DNA of 52,133 bases from Propionivibrio sp. GTDB lineage: Bacteria; Pseudomonadota; Gammaproteobacteria; Burkholderiales; Rhodocyclaceae. Positions 29,783 to 38,821 of the stretch are shown here, piece by piece. Position numbers and translations under genes: made by a program. A model generated the notes under the pieces. It did no database searches. It was not told the DNA's origin and saw only the letters and a list, made by a program, of their open reading frames with translations. Location: contig NZ_JAPUVO010000140.1 in NCBI RefSeq assembly GCF_029255185.1, positions 1-52,133 on the forward strand, read 5' to 3'. How positions within the stretch are numbered: the first letter of the stretch is position 1; each line of letters begins with the position of its first letter.

Positions 29783-30037
29783 ATGAGAACTCGTGATGCA
29801 TTGTTTCTGCTTGTCATTAGTGGTGCTGCCTGTGCCGCCGACCTTGACACCGCTGCCTTGGACGAATTGGCGGCACAGCAGAAATACAAAGCGGTTGACG
29901 TAATACTCGGGCAGTTGCCAGAAAGTGACCCACAAGTAATCGCTTGTGCTTGCAGGCCGCCCCAAGTGAGCAAGCTTTCAATCCACTGTAAAGTACGAGC
30001 AGAATTGACTAAAAATTTTGAAAGAACCAATGAGTGA
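29783..30037 (+). CDS. Small putative secreted protein
   Basis: An 84-residue reading frame. Residues 1-18 form a signal peptide (RTRDALFLLVISGAACAA), followed by LDTAALDELAAQQKYKAVD, a helical segment resembling fragments of small secreted helical proteins, then a less protein-like tail. It begins 4 bases after attC-like site 2 and overlaps the first codons of rmuC. It may be a further cassette gene or a remnant. No function recognised. Confidence 0.4.
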   Translation: MRTRDALFLLVISGAACAADLDTAALDELAAQQKYKAVDVILGQLPESDPQVIACACRPPQVSKLSIHCKVRAELTKNFERTNE

Positions 30038-31382
30038 ATATTTGTTGTACGGGCTAGCAGCGCTTAGCCTTATCGTGCTTTTGTTGCAGCTTCTCTTATG
30101 GCATCGTGCCGGACGTCCGGGCGATTTGCTGGGGCCCTATTTCCGCTCGCTCGAAAGCGGTCTGGAACGGGTCGAGCGGGAATTGCGGCAGGAGATGGCG
30201 CGCGGGCGTCAGGACGCCGCAACAGCGGCCCGTGGGGACCGTGAGGAACAGTCGCAGGCGCTCGATCGCCTGTCCAAGACGTTGTCGGCCCAGGTCGGGC
30301 AACTGGGCGCTTTGCAGGGGCAGCAACTCGAAGCGTTTGCGCAGCAGTTGGCCCGCCTGACGCAGAGCAATGAGCAGCGTTTCGAACAGTTGCGCCTGTC
30401 CATTGAAGCGCGCCTTAGCGTCATGCAAGCCGATAACGCGAACAAGCTTGAGGAGATGCGCAAGACCGTCGATGAGAAGCTGCACGAGACGCTGGAGCAA
30501 CGTCTGGGTGACTCGTTCAAGCTGGTCAGCGAACGGCTGGAGTTGGTGCACAAGGGGCTCGGTGAAATGCAGACGCTGGCCGCCGGGGTCGGCGATCTGA
30601 AAAAGGTGCTGACCAACGTTAAGACCCGTGGCACTTGGGGCGAAGTGCAACTGGAGGCGCTCCTCGATCAGGTGTTGACTGCCGAACAGTTCGAAAAGAA
30701 TGTGATTACCCGCCCGAATAGTAGCGAGCGCGTTGAGTTCGCCATCCGTCTGCCGGGGCGCGAGATGGGCGAGGACGACAAACGTCCAGTGTGGCTACCG
30801 ATCGACGCAAAATTCCCCATGGAGGATTATCAGCGCCTGATTGAAGCCCAGGAGCGGGCCGACCCAGTGGCCGTCGAACTAGCCGCCAAAGCCCTGGAGA
30901 TGCGCCTGCGCGACGAAGCTAAGAAAATCCGCGACAAATATATCGAGCCGCCGTTCACCACGGATTTTGCCATTCTCTACCTGCCGACCGAAGGCTTGTA
31001 TGCCGAAGTACTGCGCCGTCCCGGACTGGCCGATGGCTTGCAGCGCGATTTTCGCATCAGCATTGCCGGCCCGACAACACTGGCGGCACTGCTCAACAGC
31101 TTACAGATGGGATTCCGAACGCTGGCTATTGAGCAGCGTTCGTCGGAAGTCTGGGGCGTCCTGGGAGCGATCAAAACCGAGTTTGGCAAATTTGGCGAAG
31201 CTCTGGAAAGCACGCGCAAGAAGCTTGAGCAGGCCACCCGCAGCATCGAATCCGCTGGCGTAAGGACCCGCCAGATCGAGCGCAAGCTCAAAGGCGTCGA
31301 AGCCCTGCCGGTGATCGAAGCGCAAGCCAGGCTGGGTGCACTGGAGGACATTGAGCCGGTTGACGTTGACGAGGAGGAATGA
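30030..31382 (+). CDS. rmuC: DNA recombination protein RmuC
   Basis: A 450-residue protein with an N-terminal membrane segment (about 3-22, EYLLYGLAALSLIVLLLQLLL), a coiled coil (about 40-190) and a C-terminal nuclease-like domain: LTNVKTRGTWGEVQLEALLDQVL, VEFAIRLPGREMGEDDKRPVWLPIDAKFP, and FAILYLPTEGLYAEVLRRPG, all RmuC signatures. RmuC limits DNA inversions at short repeats and is linked to phage defence in some systems. The ATG at 30030 is used; a TTG at 30018 is also in frame. Its stop overlaps the next ATG (ATGA), coupling it to the DUF3293 gene. Confidence 0.94.
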   Translation: MSEYLLYGLAALSLIVLLLQLLLWHRAGRPGDLLGPYFRSLESGLERVERELRQEMARGRQDAATAARGDREEQSQALDRLSKTLSAQVGQLGALQGQQLEAFAQQLARLTQSNEQRFEQLRLSIEARLSVMQADNANKLEEMRKTVDEKLHETLEQRLGDSFKLVSERLELVHKGLGEMQTLAAGVGDLKKVLTNVKTRGTWGEVQLEALLDQVLTAEQFEKNVITRPNSSERVEFAIRLPGREMGEDDKRPVWLPIDAKFPMEDYQRLIEAQERADPVAVELAAKALEMRLRDEAKKIRDKYIEPPFTTDFAILYLPTEGLYAEVLRRPGLADGLQRDFRISIAGPTTLAALLNSLQMGFRTLAIEQRSSEVWGVLGAIKTEFGKFGEALESTRKKLEQATRSIESAGVRTRQIERKLKGVEALPVIEAQARLGALEDIEPVDVDEEE

Positions 31383-31792
31383 AGACGCCAGCCCTTGATG
31401 CCGCGTTCCGGGCAACGAGCTATCGGGTTGACACCGCCACAGGGATGTTCGACTTGCGGATTGGCGTGTTTGATTTGGCGTTTGATAATTTTCTGCGCTG
31501 GCAAGGTGTTTCCCGCTGGGGAATCGTGACCGCCTGCAATCCGGCTGGAATTCCCACGCCAAACCAAAACGCAGAGCGTCAAAGCGCCCTGCTGACCAGG
31601 ATAACGGCCCTCGGATGGCGTTATTGCCCAGCGGTCAATCACGCTCATTCCGGGGGTTGGCCTGACGAACCGGGCTTTTGTGTTCTGGATGCAGACGAGG
31701 CGGCGTTGTGTATTCTGGCCGCTGATTTTGGTCAGCTGGCTGTGGTTTGTGGCGAGGTTGGGAAGAGTGGTGGGCGGCTTGTCTGGCTCTGA
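31379..31792 (+). CDS. DUF3293 family protein
   Basis: A 137-residue soluble protein. AFRATSYRVDT, then WGIVTACNPAGIPTPNQNAERQSAL, then GWRYCPAVNHAHSGGWPDEPGFCVLDAD and FGQLAVVCG match my recollection of DUF3293. The function is unknown. The start overlaps the rmuC stop by 4 bases, so it is co-translated with rmuC. The following 168-base gap holds TACAAT (31931-31936), a possible -10 box for the kinase gene. Confidence 0.8.
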   Translation: MKTPALDAAFRATSYRVDTATGMFDLRIGVFDLAFDNFLRWQGVSRWGIVTACNPAGIPTPNQNAERQSALLTRITALGWRYCPAVNHAHSGGWPDEPGFCVLDADEAALCILAADFGQLAVVCGEVGKSGGRLVWL

Positions 31793-31960
31793 GCGCTTCC
31801 ATGTCCACGCCGATGCGTTTCTGTAAGTAACAACCCCCCGGCGCCAGTGCCCGGATCGAAGTGCACGAATCGGTGAACACCGTGGGGTGCAATGCAATCA
31901 ACTGTACCACGTTCGATATATCCCACCGGTTACAATGATCGGACAGGAGTGATTGGCGCT

Positions 31961-34366
31961 ATGGGCGAGGAAATAGGACGTTTCGAGATCGTTCGTGAAT
32001 TGGGCCGGGGTTCCCAGAGCGTTGTTTATCTGGCCCGTGACCCTCATTTGCAGCGCGAGGTGGCGATCAAGACGCTGCATTTTTCGCGTCCTGATCCGCA
32101 GAAGAACCAGCAACTGCTTGCCGAAGCGCGCATGGTCAGCCAGCTACGCCATCCCAGCATCGTTCCTATCTTCGAAGCCGGCGAAGAGCAGGGGGATGTC
32201 TATCTCGTCTTTGAGTATGTTGCCGGAAAAAATCTTGGCGATTACCTGAAGAAAAATGGCCGCTTGACGCCAGTCAAGGCGATTGCGATTCTGCATCCGG
32301 TGCTCGATGCGATTGCCCATGCCCATGCGGCAGGCATTATTCATCGTGATCTCAAGCCGAACAACATTCTGATCGATAAGGAAGGCTTGCCGCGCGTGAT
32401 GGACTTTGGTATTGCCGCGCGTGTCGAGGCGCAGTCGAGTGATGATGAGGCGTTTATGGGAACGCCGTCGTATATGGCGCCCGAGTATATTGTCAGCCGC
32501 GAATGCAGCGAACGAACCGATGTCTTTTCGGCCGGCCTGGTGTTCTATGAGTTGCTGACCGGGCAGCGCGCGGTGCACGGTGACACGGTCTATGAAGTCA
32601 TGCACCGGCTGGCCAATGAAGACATCAAATTGCCGACCAATGCCTTTAGCGATCTCGATGACCCGCTGGTCAGCATACTCTACAAGTCGATCGCCCGGAG
32701 TCCGCAGCAGCGATTCGCTTCGGTCAGCGAGATGCGCGAAGCGCTTGATCGCTATCTGGAGCCGGACGATCCCGTGCCTTCAGAAGATGCCAAGCAGAGT
32801 ACCATCGACTTTCTTTTGCGGCGCATGCGGCACAAGAGCGATTTCCCGGCACTGTCCGAGTCGGTCAGCACAATCACTAAAATTACGAGTTCTGACAAGG
32901 AGAGTATCTCCAATCTCTCAAATTCGATCCTCAAGGACTTTTCGTTGACCAACAAGATTCTTCGTCTGGTCAACTCCGTGTATTACCGCCAGGCGGGTGG
33001 CGGAAACATCAGTACGATATCGCGCGCCGTGCTGGTCCTCGGCTTTGACGCCGTGCGCAATATTTCGATCACGGTCATGCTCTTCGAGCACTTGCAAAAC
33101 AAAGGCAACGCCAGCCACCTCAAGGAGGAGTTCTTGCGCGCCAATCTGGCGGCCATTCTGTCCAAGGACATCGTCGAGAAATCGTCGACGCGGGACGCCG
33201 AGCAAGGGTTCATCTGTGCCATGTTCCATAATCTTGGTCGCTTGTTGTGCCAGTATTATTTCCCCGATGAAAACGAGGAAATAAAGCGCGTAATTGATCA
33301 AAAGCCCTGTAGCGAGGAGGCGGCGACGGCTCAGGTGCTGGGCATTTCGTTCGAGGATCTGGGTATCGGCATTGCCCGCACCTGGGGATTCCCCAGTCTG
33401 ATCGTCAATAGCATGCGCAGACTGCCGGAGGGCAAGGTGCGCAAGGCCAATACGGTCGATGAGCGCATGCGCATTTTATCGGCGCTGTCCAATGAGTTGT
33501 GCACGATGATTTCGGTCGGCGATCCCGAGCAGCGGCAAAAGGAGTTGCGCAAGGTCACGGCCCGTTTTGGCGAAAACATCACGCTCAACGAGCAGTCGTT
33601 GCTGCAGGTGATGGAGAAATCGTTTCTGGAGGTAGCACAGTTCGCCTCGATCATCGGCATCAATCTGAAGCAATCCACGTTTGGCCGGCAGATGAAAACC
33701 TGGAGTGCTCGACCGGAGTCCGGAGCGGATGTCGAAGTGGTTCTGGCGGCAGACATTACCAGCGCGGAAACGGTTCTGTCCGACGTCGTTCCGGCGGGAG
33801 CGCCAGGCAGCCCGGTTATCCAGGGGGAAATGGACGCCGACACCAGCGTTGGCGATCCGGAAGTCATCCTGATGGCGGGAATACAGGATATCAGCAATAC
33901 CCTGGTTGAAGATTTCAAGCTCAATGATGTGCTGCGCATCATTCTGGAAACCATGTACCGCGCCAAAGGGTTCAAGCGGGTCATCCTTTGCGTTCGCGAT
34001 GCGCGCAGCAATTCGATGCTTGGCCGTTTCGGCTTTGGGCCCGATGCGCCGGAAATTGCACGGCGCTTTAATTTTTCACTGACGTTTACTCCCGATATCT
34101 TTCACGCTGCCTTGTCCAAGGGGGTGGATATCCTGATCAGCGATACCCGTGACCCGAAAATCGAAACTCGCCTCCCGGAGTGGTTTCGCAAAGGGGTCAA
34201 TGCTGGAACCTTTGTTATCTTTCCCCTGTGCATCAAGGGCAATGCGGTCGCCATGATCTATGCCGATTGCGATGGCGCCGGCGAGATCGTTATCCCCGAG
34301 AAGGAGTTGTCGCTGCTGCGAACCTTGCGCAATCAGGCGGTTCTGGCGATTAAGCAGTCAAGCTAA
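31961..34366 (+). CDS. Serine/threonine kinase - HDOD - GAF signalling protein
   Basis: An 801-residue cytoplasmic protein with three modules. Residues 7-270 are a Hanks-type kinase with the glycine loop LGRGSQSVVYLA, ATP lysine VAIKTL (Lys37), catalytic HRDLKPNN (Asp130), DFGIA (148-152) and GTPSYMAPEY, all intact. Residues about 300-500 are an HDOD domain (ISNLSNSILKDFSLTNKILRLVNSVYY, FICAMFHNLGRLL). Residues about 640-800 are a GAF-like domain (ILETMYRAKGFKRVILCVRD, IFPLCIKGNAVAMIYADCD). The last segment resembles HDOD-GAF sensors. The kinase is probably controlled by a ligand on the GAF domain; targets unknown. The ATG at 31961 has AGGAG 12 bases before it. Confidence 0.92.
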   Translation: MGEEIGRFEIVRELGRGSQSVVYLARDPHLQREVAIKTLHFSRPDPQKNQQLLAEARMVSQLRHPSIVPIFEAGEEQGDVYLVFEYVAGKNLGDYLKKNGRLTPVKAIAILHPVLDAIAHAHAAGIIHRDLKPNNILIDKEGLPRVMDFGIAARVEAQSSDDEAFMGTPSYMAPEYIVSRECSERTDVFSAGLVFYELLTGQRAVHGDTVYEVMHRLANEDIKLPTNAFSDLDDPLVSILYKSIARSPQQRFASVSEMREALDRYLEPDDPVPSEDAKQSTIDFLLRRMRHKSDFPALSESVSTITKITSSDKESISNLSNSILKDFSLTNKILRLVNSVYYRQAGGGNISTISRAVLVLGFDAVRNISITVMLFEHLQNKGNASHLKEEFLRANLAAILSKDIVEKSSTRDAEQGFICAMFHNLGRLLCQYYFPDENEEIKRVIDQKPCSEEAATAQVLGISFEDLGIGIARTWGFPSLIVNSMRRLPEGKVRKANTVDERMRILSALSNELCTMISVGDPEQRQKELRKVTARFGENITLNEQSLLQVMEKSFLEVAQFASIIGINLKQSTFGRQMKTWSARPESGADVEVVLAADITSAETVLSDVVPAGAPGSPVIQGEMDADTSVGDPEVILMAGIQDISNTLVEDFKLNDVLRIILETMYRAKGFKRVILCVRDARSNSMLGRFGFGPDAPEIARRFNFSLTFTPDIFHAALSKGVDILISDTRDPKIETRLPEWFRKGVNAGTFVIFPLCIKGNAVAMIYADCDGAGEIVIPEKELSLLRTLRNQAVLAIKQSS

Positions 34367-34382
34367 GGTGATGGCTACCAGA

Positions 34383-34551
34383 CAGGGTAAATTTGTTCTA
34401 CCGCTAACTTATTGATTTATAGTCATTCCGGGCTTGACCCGGAATCCAGTTCGTTTATCAAACAGGTCTTTTAACACCTTGATCAGATGGACGAATCTGG
34501 ATTCCGGCTTGCGCCGGAATGACGATGGATGGTTAGAACAAATTCACCGTG
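34383..34551. mobile_element. 169-bp MITE-like element with 10-bp flanking direct repeats
   Basis: Termini CAGGGTAAATTTGTTCTA (34383-34400) and, inverted, CACGGTGAATTTGTTCTA (34551-34534) match at 16 of 18 bases. Each end is directly flanked by GGCTACCAGA (34373-34382 and 34552-34561), as a target duplication would be. Inside lies a second inverted pair (34422-34449 and 34497-34523), each arm itself a hairpin of type TTCCGGG..CCCGGAA. No coding capacity. CAGGG ends and 8-10-bp duplications recall the ISAs1 family; that link is an inference. Confidence 0.75.
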
Positions 34552-34553
34552 GG

Positions 34554-35348
34554 CTACCAGAGCTTCCACCAGGGTTCTTTGCGTTCAAGGCCGCGGGTAT
34601 AGTAGGCACTGTTCGGGTAGTTCTTGCGCATCACGCGCTCGATATCGTCGCGCAGGTCGTTCATGCCCATTAGGTCGTAGGCCTTGACCATGATGAACAG
34701 GGCTTCTTCGGTGGCCGGTGCTTCCGGGTAGTTTTTCAAGGCGAACTGGGCACGGTTGATAGCGGCCACGTAGGCATTGCGTTTCATGTAGTAGCGAGCG
34801 ATGTGCACTTCGAGTGAGGCCAGTGCATTGACCAGGTACTTCATGCGCAGGATGGCATCCGGCGTATATTTGCTGTCCGGAAAGCGGGTTACCAGATCCC
34901 TGAAAGAATCAAAGGACTCGCGAGCGCCTTTCGGGTCACGTTCGGTCATGTCCTGCTGACTAATCTGGCCGAGAAGGCCCAGATCCTCGTTGAAGTTCAC
35001 CAGTCCGCGCAGGTAGTAGATGTAGTCGACGTTCGGGTGGTTCGGGTGCAGCTTGATGAAACGGTCGCAGGCGGCCACGGCTGAGGCAGGTTCGTTGCTC
35101 TTCCAGTAGGCATAGGCGATGTCGATCTGGGCCTGTTGAGCAAAACGGCCGTAGGGATAGCGCGATTCCAGCTTTTCAAAATACTTGATCGCCTTCTCGT
35201 AGGACTCTTCGCTCAGCGCTTGCTTGGCTTCGGTATACAACTTATTGGCTGACCAGCCGACCGTTTCATCTTTTACTTCGGGGAGAAGTCCGCAACCGGT
35301 GATGAGCGTGGCGAGGAAAAGCGCTGCGATAACCGCTAGACTACGCAT
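34554..35348 (-). CDS. bamD: Outer membrane assembly lipoprotein BamD
   Basis: A component of the BAM complex that folds outer-membrane proteins. The 264-residue precursor has a lipoprotein signal (1-18, lipobox LITGC) and five TPR-like repeats, e.g. ANKLYTEAKQALSEESYEKAIKYFEKLESRYPYGRFAQQAQIDIAY and VAACDRFIKLHPNHPNVDYIYYLRG. RDLVTRFPDSKYTPDA and HIARYYMKRNAYVAAINR are typical BamD. The ATG at 35348 (MRSLAVIAAL) is the lipoprotein start. The last bases and stop lie in the right-hand 10-bp repeat of the MITE-like element, so the insertion sits at its very end. A TATAAT (35418-35423, minus strand) may be its -10 box. Confidence 0.95.
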   Translation of the reverse strand: MRSLAVIAALFLATLITGCGLLPEVKDETVGWSANKLYTEAKQALSEESYEKAIKYFEKLESRYPYGRFAQQAQIDIAYAYWKSNEPASAVAACDRFIKLHPNHPNVDYIYYLRGLVNFNEDLGLLGQISQQDMTERDPKGARESFDSFRDLVTRFPDSKYTPDAILRMKYLVNALASLEVHIARYYMKRNAYVAAINRAQFALKNYPEAPATEEALFIMVKAYDLMGMNDLRDDIERVMRKNYPNSAYYTRGLERKEPWWKLW

Positions 35349-35403
35349 GATGAAAATTCCACATAAAAAAACAGGAGTCGATCTGCCCAAAGAAAATGCT
35401 GGC

Positions 35404-36468
35404 GTGAGCAAGGAGCGCGCAGATTATAGCGCAAACCCCCGGCTTGCTCTGAGCGTTCCGGCCGATTGCGGAGGGCAGCGTCTGGATCAGGTTCTTGCCC
35501 GGCTTCGGCCACAGCATTCACGCAGCCGGCTGCAGAACTGGATACGTGAGGGCCGGGTTGAGGTTGATGGCGTACTGGTTAGCGAAGCGAAGCAGAAACT
35601 GTGGGGCGGAGAGCGCATCGAACTGGCCGAAGCACCCGATGAAAGCATGCAGTCGTCGTCTCCCGAAGCCATTGCACTGAATATTCTCTACGAGGATGAG
35701 ACGCTGATCGTGCTCGACAAGCAGGCCGGTCTGGTGGTCCATCCGGGCAGCGGAAACTGGAGCGGAACTCTGCTCAATGCCCTGCTTTATCACGCTCCCG
35801 CCCTTGACAAGGTGCCGCGTGCCGGCATCGTGCATCGTCTCGACAAGGACACCAGCGGCCTGATGGTTGTCGCCAAGACGCTTGAGGCACAGACCGATCT
35901 GGTACGCCAGATGCAGGCACGCACGGTCAAGCGCTACTATCAGGCGCTGGTGCGCGGCAAGGTCGAGTGCAGTGGTTCCGGCGGAAGCGTCGACACCCCG
36001 ATTGGCCGCCACCCGACACAGCGAACCAAAATGGCCGTCGTAAAAACCGGCAAGCCGGCGCGGACGCACTATCGAATCGTCGAACGCTTCATGGATTGCA
36101 CGCTGCTTGACTGTGCGCTCGAAACCGGGCGGACGCACCAGATTCGTGTGCACATGACCTCGATTGGACATCCACTGGTCGGCGATCCGGTGTATGGCGG
36201 AGGAACCAGTCGGGTGCCCAGTGGCCCCGAATTCCATCGTCAGGCCCTGCACGCTCGACGTCTTGGTTTGGTGCACCCGGCCAGCGGCAAGCCGATGCTG
36301 TGGAAGTCGAACCTGCCCGAGGATATGGCTGAACTGGTCCAGACCGCGCGCATGCTGGCTTTCGAGGCGCGCGTGGTGGACGACGAGGATGCGGATTGGT
36401 GTGACGACCTTGAGGGCGGCCCGGAAATCATCTATGTTCATGGTGGCGATGATGACGCCGAGCAGTGA
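35404..36468 (+). CDS. rluD: 23S rRNA pseudouridine(1911/1915/1917) synthase
   Basis: Makes three pseudouridines in helix 69 of 23S rRNA. The N-terminal S4-like domain (QRLDQVLARLRPQHSRSRLQNWIREGRVEVDG) is followed by the catalytic domain with AGIVHRLDKDTSGLMVVAKT (catalytic Asp), TVKRYYQALVRG and LETGRTHQIRVHM, and GDPVYGG. A GTG at 35404 is chosen because it gives an N-terminus of normal length for the family; the frame is open to 35224, but that part is antisense to bamD. It is divergent from bamD and followed closely by pgeF, the order bamD/rluD-pgeF found in many proteobacteria. Confidence 0.93.
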   Translation: MSKERADYSANPRLALSVPADCGGQRLDQVLARLRPQHSRSRLQNWIREGRVEVDGVLVSEAKQKLWGGERIELAEAPDESMQSSSPEAIALNILYEDETLIVLDKQAGLVVHPGSGNWSGTLLNALLYHAPALDKVPRAGIVHRLDKDTSGLMVVAKTLEAQTDLVRQMQARTVKRYYQALVRGKVECSGSGGSVDTPIGRHPTQRTKMAVVKTGKPARTHYRIVERFMDCTLLDCALETGRTHQIRVHMTSIGHPLVGDPVYGGGTSRVPSGPEFHRQALHARRLGLVHPASGKPMLWKSNLPEDMAELVQTARMLAFEARVVDDEDADWCDDLEGGPEIIYVHGGDDDAEQ

Positions 36469-37204
36469 TTCCTGGATTATTCCTGACTGGCCGGCGCCAC
36501 AGAATGTGCGTGCTCTGTTGACCACCCGGCACGGCGGGGTGAGTCTTGGGCCCTATGCGAGTCTCAATCTCGGGCAGCACGTTGGCGACGACCCGGTCGC
36601 GGTCGCCACCAATCGAGCACGGCTCAGGCAAAGGTTGGCGGGAGCGGGCGATCCGGCCTGGCTGGAACAGGTGCATGGCAGGCGCGTAGTCGATGCGATG
36701 GCATGCGCAGCAAATGCGCTTCCGGCGCGGGCCGATGCAGCATTTTCACGCCAGCCGGGGGCGATCTGTGCGGTGATGACCGCCGATTGCCTGCCGGTGT
36801 TATTCTGCGATGATGCGGGAAGCGTCGTCGCTGCGGCCCATGCCGGCTGGCGTGGTTTGCTCGCCGGGGTGCTGGAAGAAACTGTCGCCGCCCTGGCCGT
36901 ACCGGCCGCCAGGCTGTTGGCCTATCTGGGGCCGGCCATTGGGCCGCAAGTCTTCGTCGTTGGTGATGAGGTGCGTTCGGCCTTTGTCGCTGCAGATGGG
37001 GTAATGGCAGCAGCCTTCACGCCAGCGCTAGCGGGCAAGTTTTTGGCGGACATTTACCTGCTGGCGCGCCTGCGTCTGGCCGAGCAGGGCATCGACCGGG
37101 TGTTTGGCGGGGCGTACTGCACGGTCAGCGAGTCGGATCGTTTTTTTTCCTACCGGCGCGACGGCCAGACCGGACGCATGGCGTCGATGATCTGGCTTGT
37201 TTGA
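36449..37204 (+). CDS. pgeF: Peptidoglycan editing factor PgeF (YfiH, DUF152)
   Basis: A 251-residue multicopper-oxidase-like protein of the DUF152 family; YfiH in E. coli removes wrongly inserted L-Ser muropeptide precursors, and relatives act as purine nucleoside phosphorylases. VRALLTTRHGGVSLGPYASLN, EQVHGRRVV (His), TADCLPVLFCDD (Cys), AAAHAGWRGLLAGV (His) and YLGPAIGPQVFVVGDEV give the zinc site and fold. The start overlaps the rluD end by 20 bases; two adjacent ATGs (36449, 36452) are possible. A 6-bp inverted repeat (CCGGCC/GGCCGG, near 37238-37261) follows but lacks a T run. Confidence 0.94.
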   Translation: MMTPSSDSWIIPDWPAPQNVRALLTTRHGGVSLGPYASLNLGQHVGDDPVAVATNRARLRQRLAGAGDPAWLEQVHGRRVVDAMACAANALPARADAAFSRQPGAICAVMTADCLPVLFCDDAGSVVAAAHAGWRGLLAGVLEETVAALAVPAARLLAYLGPAIGPQVFVVGDEVRSAFVAADGVMAAAFTPALAGKFLADIYLLARLRLAEQGIDRVFGGAYCTVSESDRFFSYRRDGQTGRMASMIWLV

Positions 37205-37309
37205 GTAGTAAAGAAATTTGGCATTGATTGGACTGCGCCGGCCTAGGATACTCAAGGCCGGTGCCTGAATTTCCTGTTCTTCCCTTGTTTACTGATTCGG
37301 AGGTGGGTC

Positions 37310-38287
37310 ATGATTCACAGAATTTCGCGATTACTGGTGAGTGCTCTCGTTTTTCTTGGCGCCGCACAGGCCTATGCCGAACAGTACCCCGCCAAGGTGA
37401 TTACCATCATCGTGCCCTTTGCTGCCGGCGGCCCGTCGGACACGATTGCGCGTCTGACCGCGCAGGCCATGGGCACGATACTCAAGGGCACGATGATTGT
37501 CGAGAATGTGGCTGGCGCCGGCGGCACCATCGGCGCCGCTCGACTGACCCAGGCCAAGCCTGACGGCTATACGCTATTCATCCACCATATTGGTCATGCC
37601 ACCGCGCCGGCGCTCTATCGCAAGCTGAGCTATGACGCAATGAGTGACTTCGAACCGGTCGGCCTGATCAACGACGGGGCGATGACGTTTGTCGCGCGCA
37701 AGGACTTCCCGGCCAAAGATCTCAAGGAGCTTCTGGCCTACGTGGCCGCCAACAAAGACAAGGTCAACATGGCCAATGCCGGCGTCGGCTCGGCCTCGCA
37801 CCTCTGCGGCATGCTTTTCATGTCGGCGCTGAAGACCGATCTCACCACCATCCCTTACAAGGGGACGGGGCCGGCCATGAACGATCTGCTTGGCGGCCAG
37901 GTGGACTTCATGTGCGATCAGACCACCAACACCACCAGCCACATCAAGGCCGGAAAAATCAAGGTCTATGGTGTAACCACGCCGAAACGGATCGCCTCCA
38001 TGCCCGAAGTGCCGACCATGAATGAAGCAGGAATGCCAAACTTCACAGTCACCGTCTGGCACGCTCTGTATGCGCCTAAGGGGACGCCGAAAGCGATCGT
38101 CGACCAGCTCTCCAAAGCCCTCCAGGACGCACTGAAAGATCCGACGCTCAAGCAGCGCTTTGCTGATCTGGGTTCCGAGCCGGTGGCCCAGGAACGCGCC
38201 ACACCGGAGGCTTTGCGCGTGCAGCTTAAGTCTGAAATCGAAAAATGGGGGCCGATTATCAAGAATGCCGGTGTTTTTGCCGACTAA
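37310..38287 (+). CDS. tctC: Tripartite tricarboxylate transporter solute-binding protein (TctC/Bug family)
   Basis: A 325-residue periplasmic binding protein with a signal peptide (1-23, ...GAAQAYA). The Bug-family signature YPAKVITIIVPFAAGGPSDTIAR, then GAARLTQAKPDGYTLF, VPYKG-type TIPYKGTGPAMNDLLGGQVDFMCD and WHALYAPKGTPKAIV are typical. Bug proteins bind carboxylates with two bridging water molecules; the exact substrate is not predictable. GGAGGTGGGTC precedes the ATG. It heads the tctC-tctB-tctA operon. Confidence 0.95.
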   Translation: MIHRISRLLVSALVFLGAAQAYAEQYPAKVITIIVPFAAGGPSDTIARLTAQAMGTILKGTMIVENVAGAGGTIGAARLTQAKPDGYTLFIHHIGHATAPALYRKLSYDAMSDFEPVGLINDGAMTFVARKDFPAKDLKELLAYVAANKDKVNMANAGVGSASHLCGMLFMSALKTDLTTIPYKGTGPAMNDLLGGQVDFMCDQTTNTTSHIKAGKIKVYGVTTPKRIASMPEVPTMNEAGMPNFTVTVWHALYAPKGTPKAIVDQLSKALQDALKDPTLKQRFADLGSEPVAQERATPEALRVQLKSEIEKWGPIIKNAGVFAD

Positions 38288-38323
38288 GGATTGACGATTT
38301 TTCTGCATAACCAGGAGCATGTT

Positions 38324-38785
38324 TTGAACCCGATCGCACGCAATGCCAAAGATTTCTGGACCGGTATTATCTACATCGTGGTCGGTGGCGCCGCCATTAT
38401 CCTCGGCCGGGATTATGGCTTGGGGACGGCCATGAAGATGGGGTCGGCTTATTTTCCTGTCATATTGAGCGGCCTGCTGATTTTGATCGGATCGCTCTCG
38501 GTCATCCGCTCGTTCATCAAACCGGGCACTCCGGTCGGTACCGTCGCCTGGAAGGGGCTGACGATGATCATCGGCGCGACCGTCCTGTTCGGTTTCATCG
38601 TGCGTGGCGCCGGGATGGCCATCGCCTTGCCGCTATTGGTCATCATCAGCGCCTATGCCAGCAACCGCTTCAGTTGGAAATATGCGCTGGCTCTGGCCGC
38701 TGGCGTGACGGTGTTCTGTATTCTGGTCTTTCAGGTCGGTCTGGGCGTTCCGCTGCCGATTTTTGGATCGTGGTTCGGAGACTGA
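38324..38785 (+). CDS. tctB: Tripartite tricarboxylate transporter small membrane subunit TctB
   Basis: A 153-residue inner-membrane protein with four hydrophobic segments (about 10-27, 37-60, 76-100, 110-150), ending VGLGVPLPIFGSWFGD. FWTGIIYIVVGGAAIILGRDYGLGTAMKMGSAYFP matches the TctB fold, including the conserved G-T-A-x-x-M-G-x-A-Y-F-P stretch. The start is a TTG at 38324, chosen for AGGAG six bases upstream; the ATG between them (38319) is out of frame and would stop at once. Co-operates with TctA in the membrane. Confidence 0.88.
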   Translation: MNPIARNAKDFWTGIIYIVVGGAAIILGRDYGLGTAMKMGSAYFPVILSGLLILIGSLSVIRSFIKPGTPVGTVAWKGLTMIIGATVLFGFIVRGAGMAIALPLLVIISAYASNRFSWKYALALAAGVTVFCILVFQVGLGVPLPIFGSWFGD

Positions 38786-38821
38786 CCCCGGTTTCCCGGG
38801 ACTTGAACTCGCTGAGGTGTT

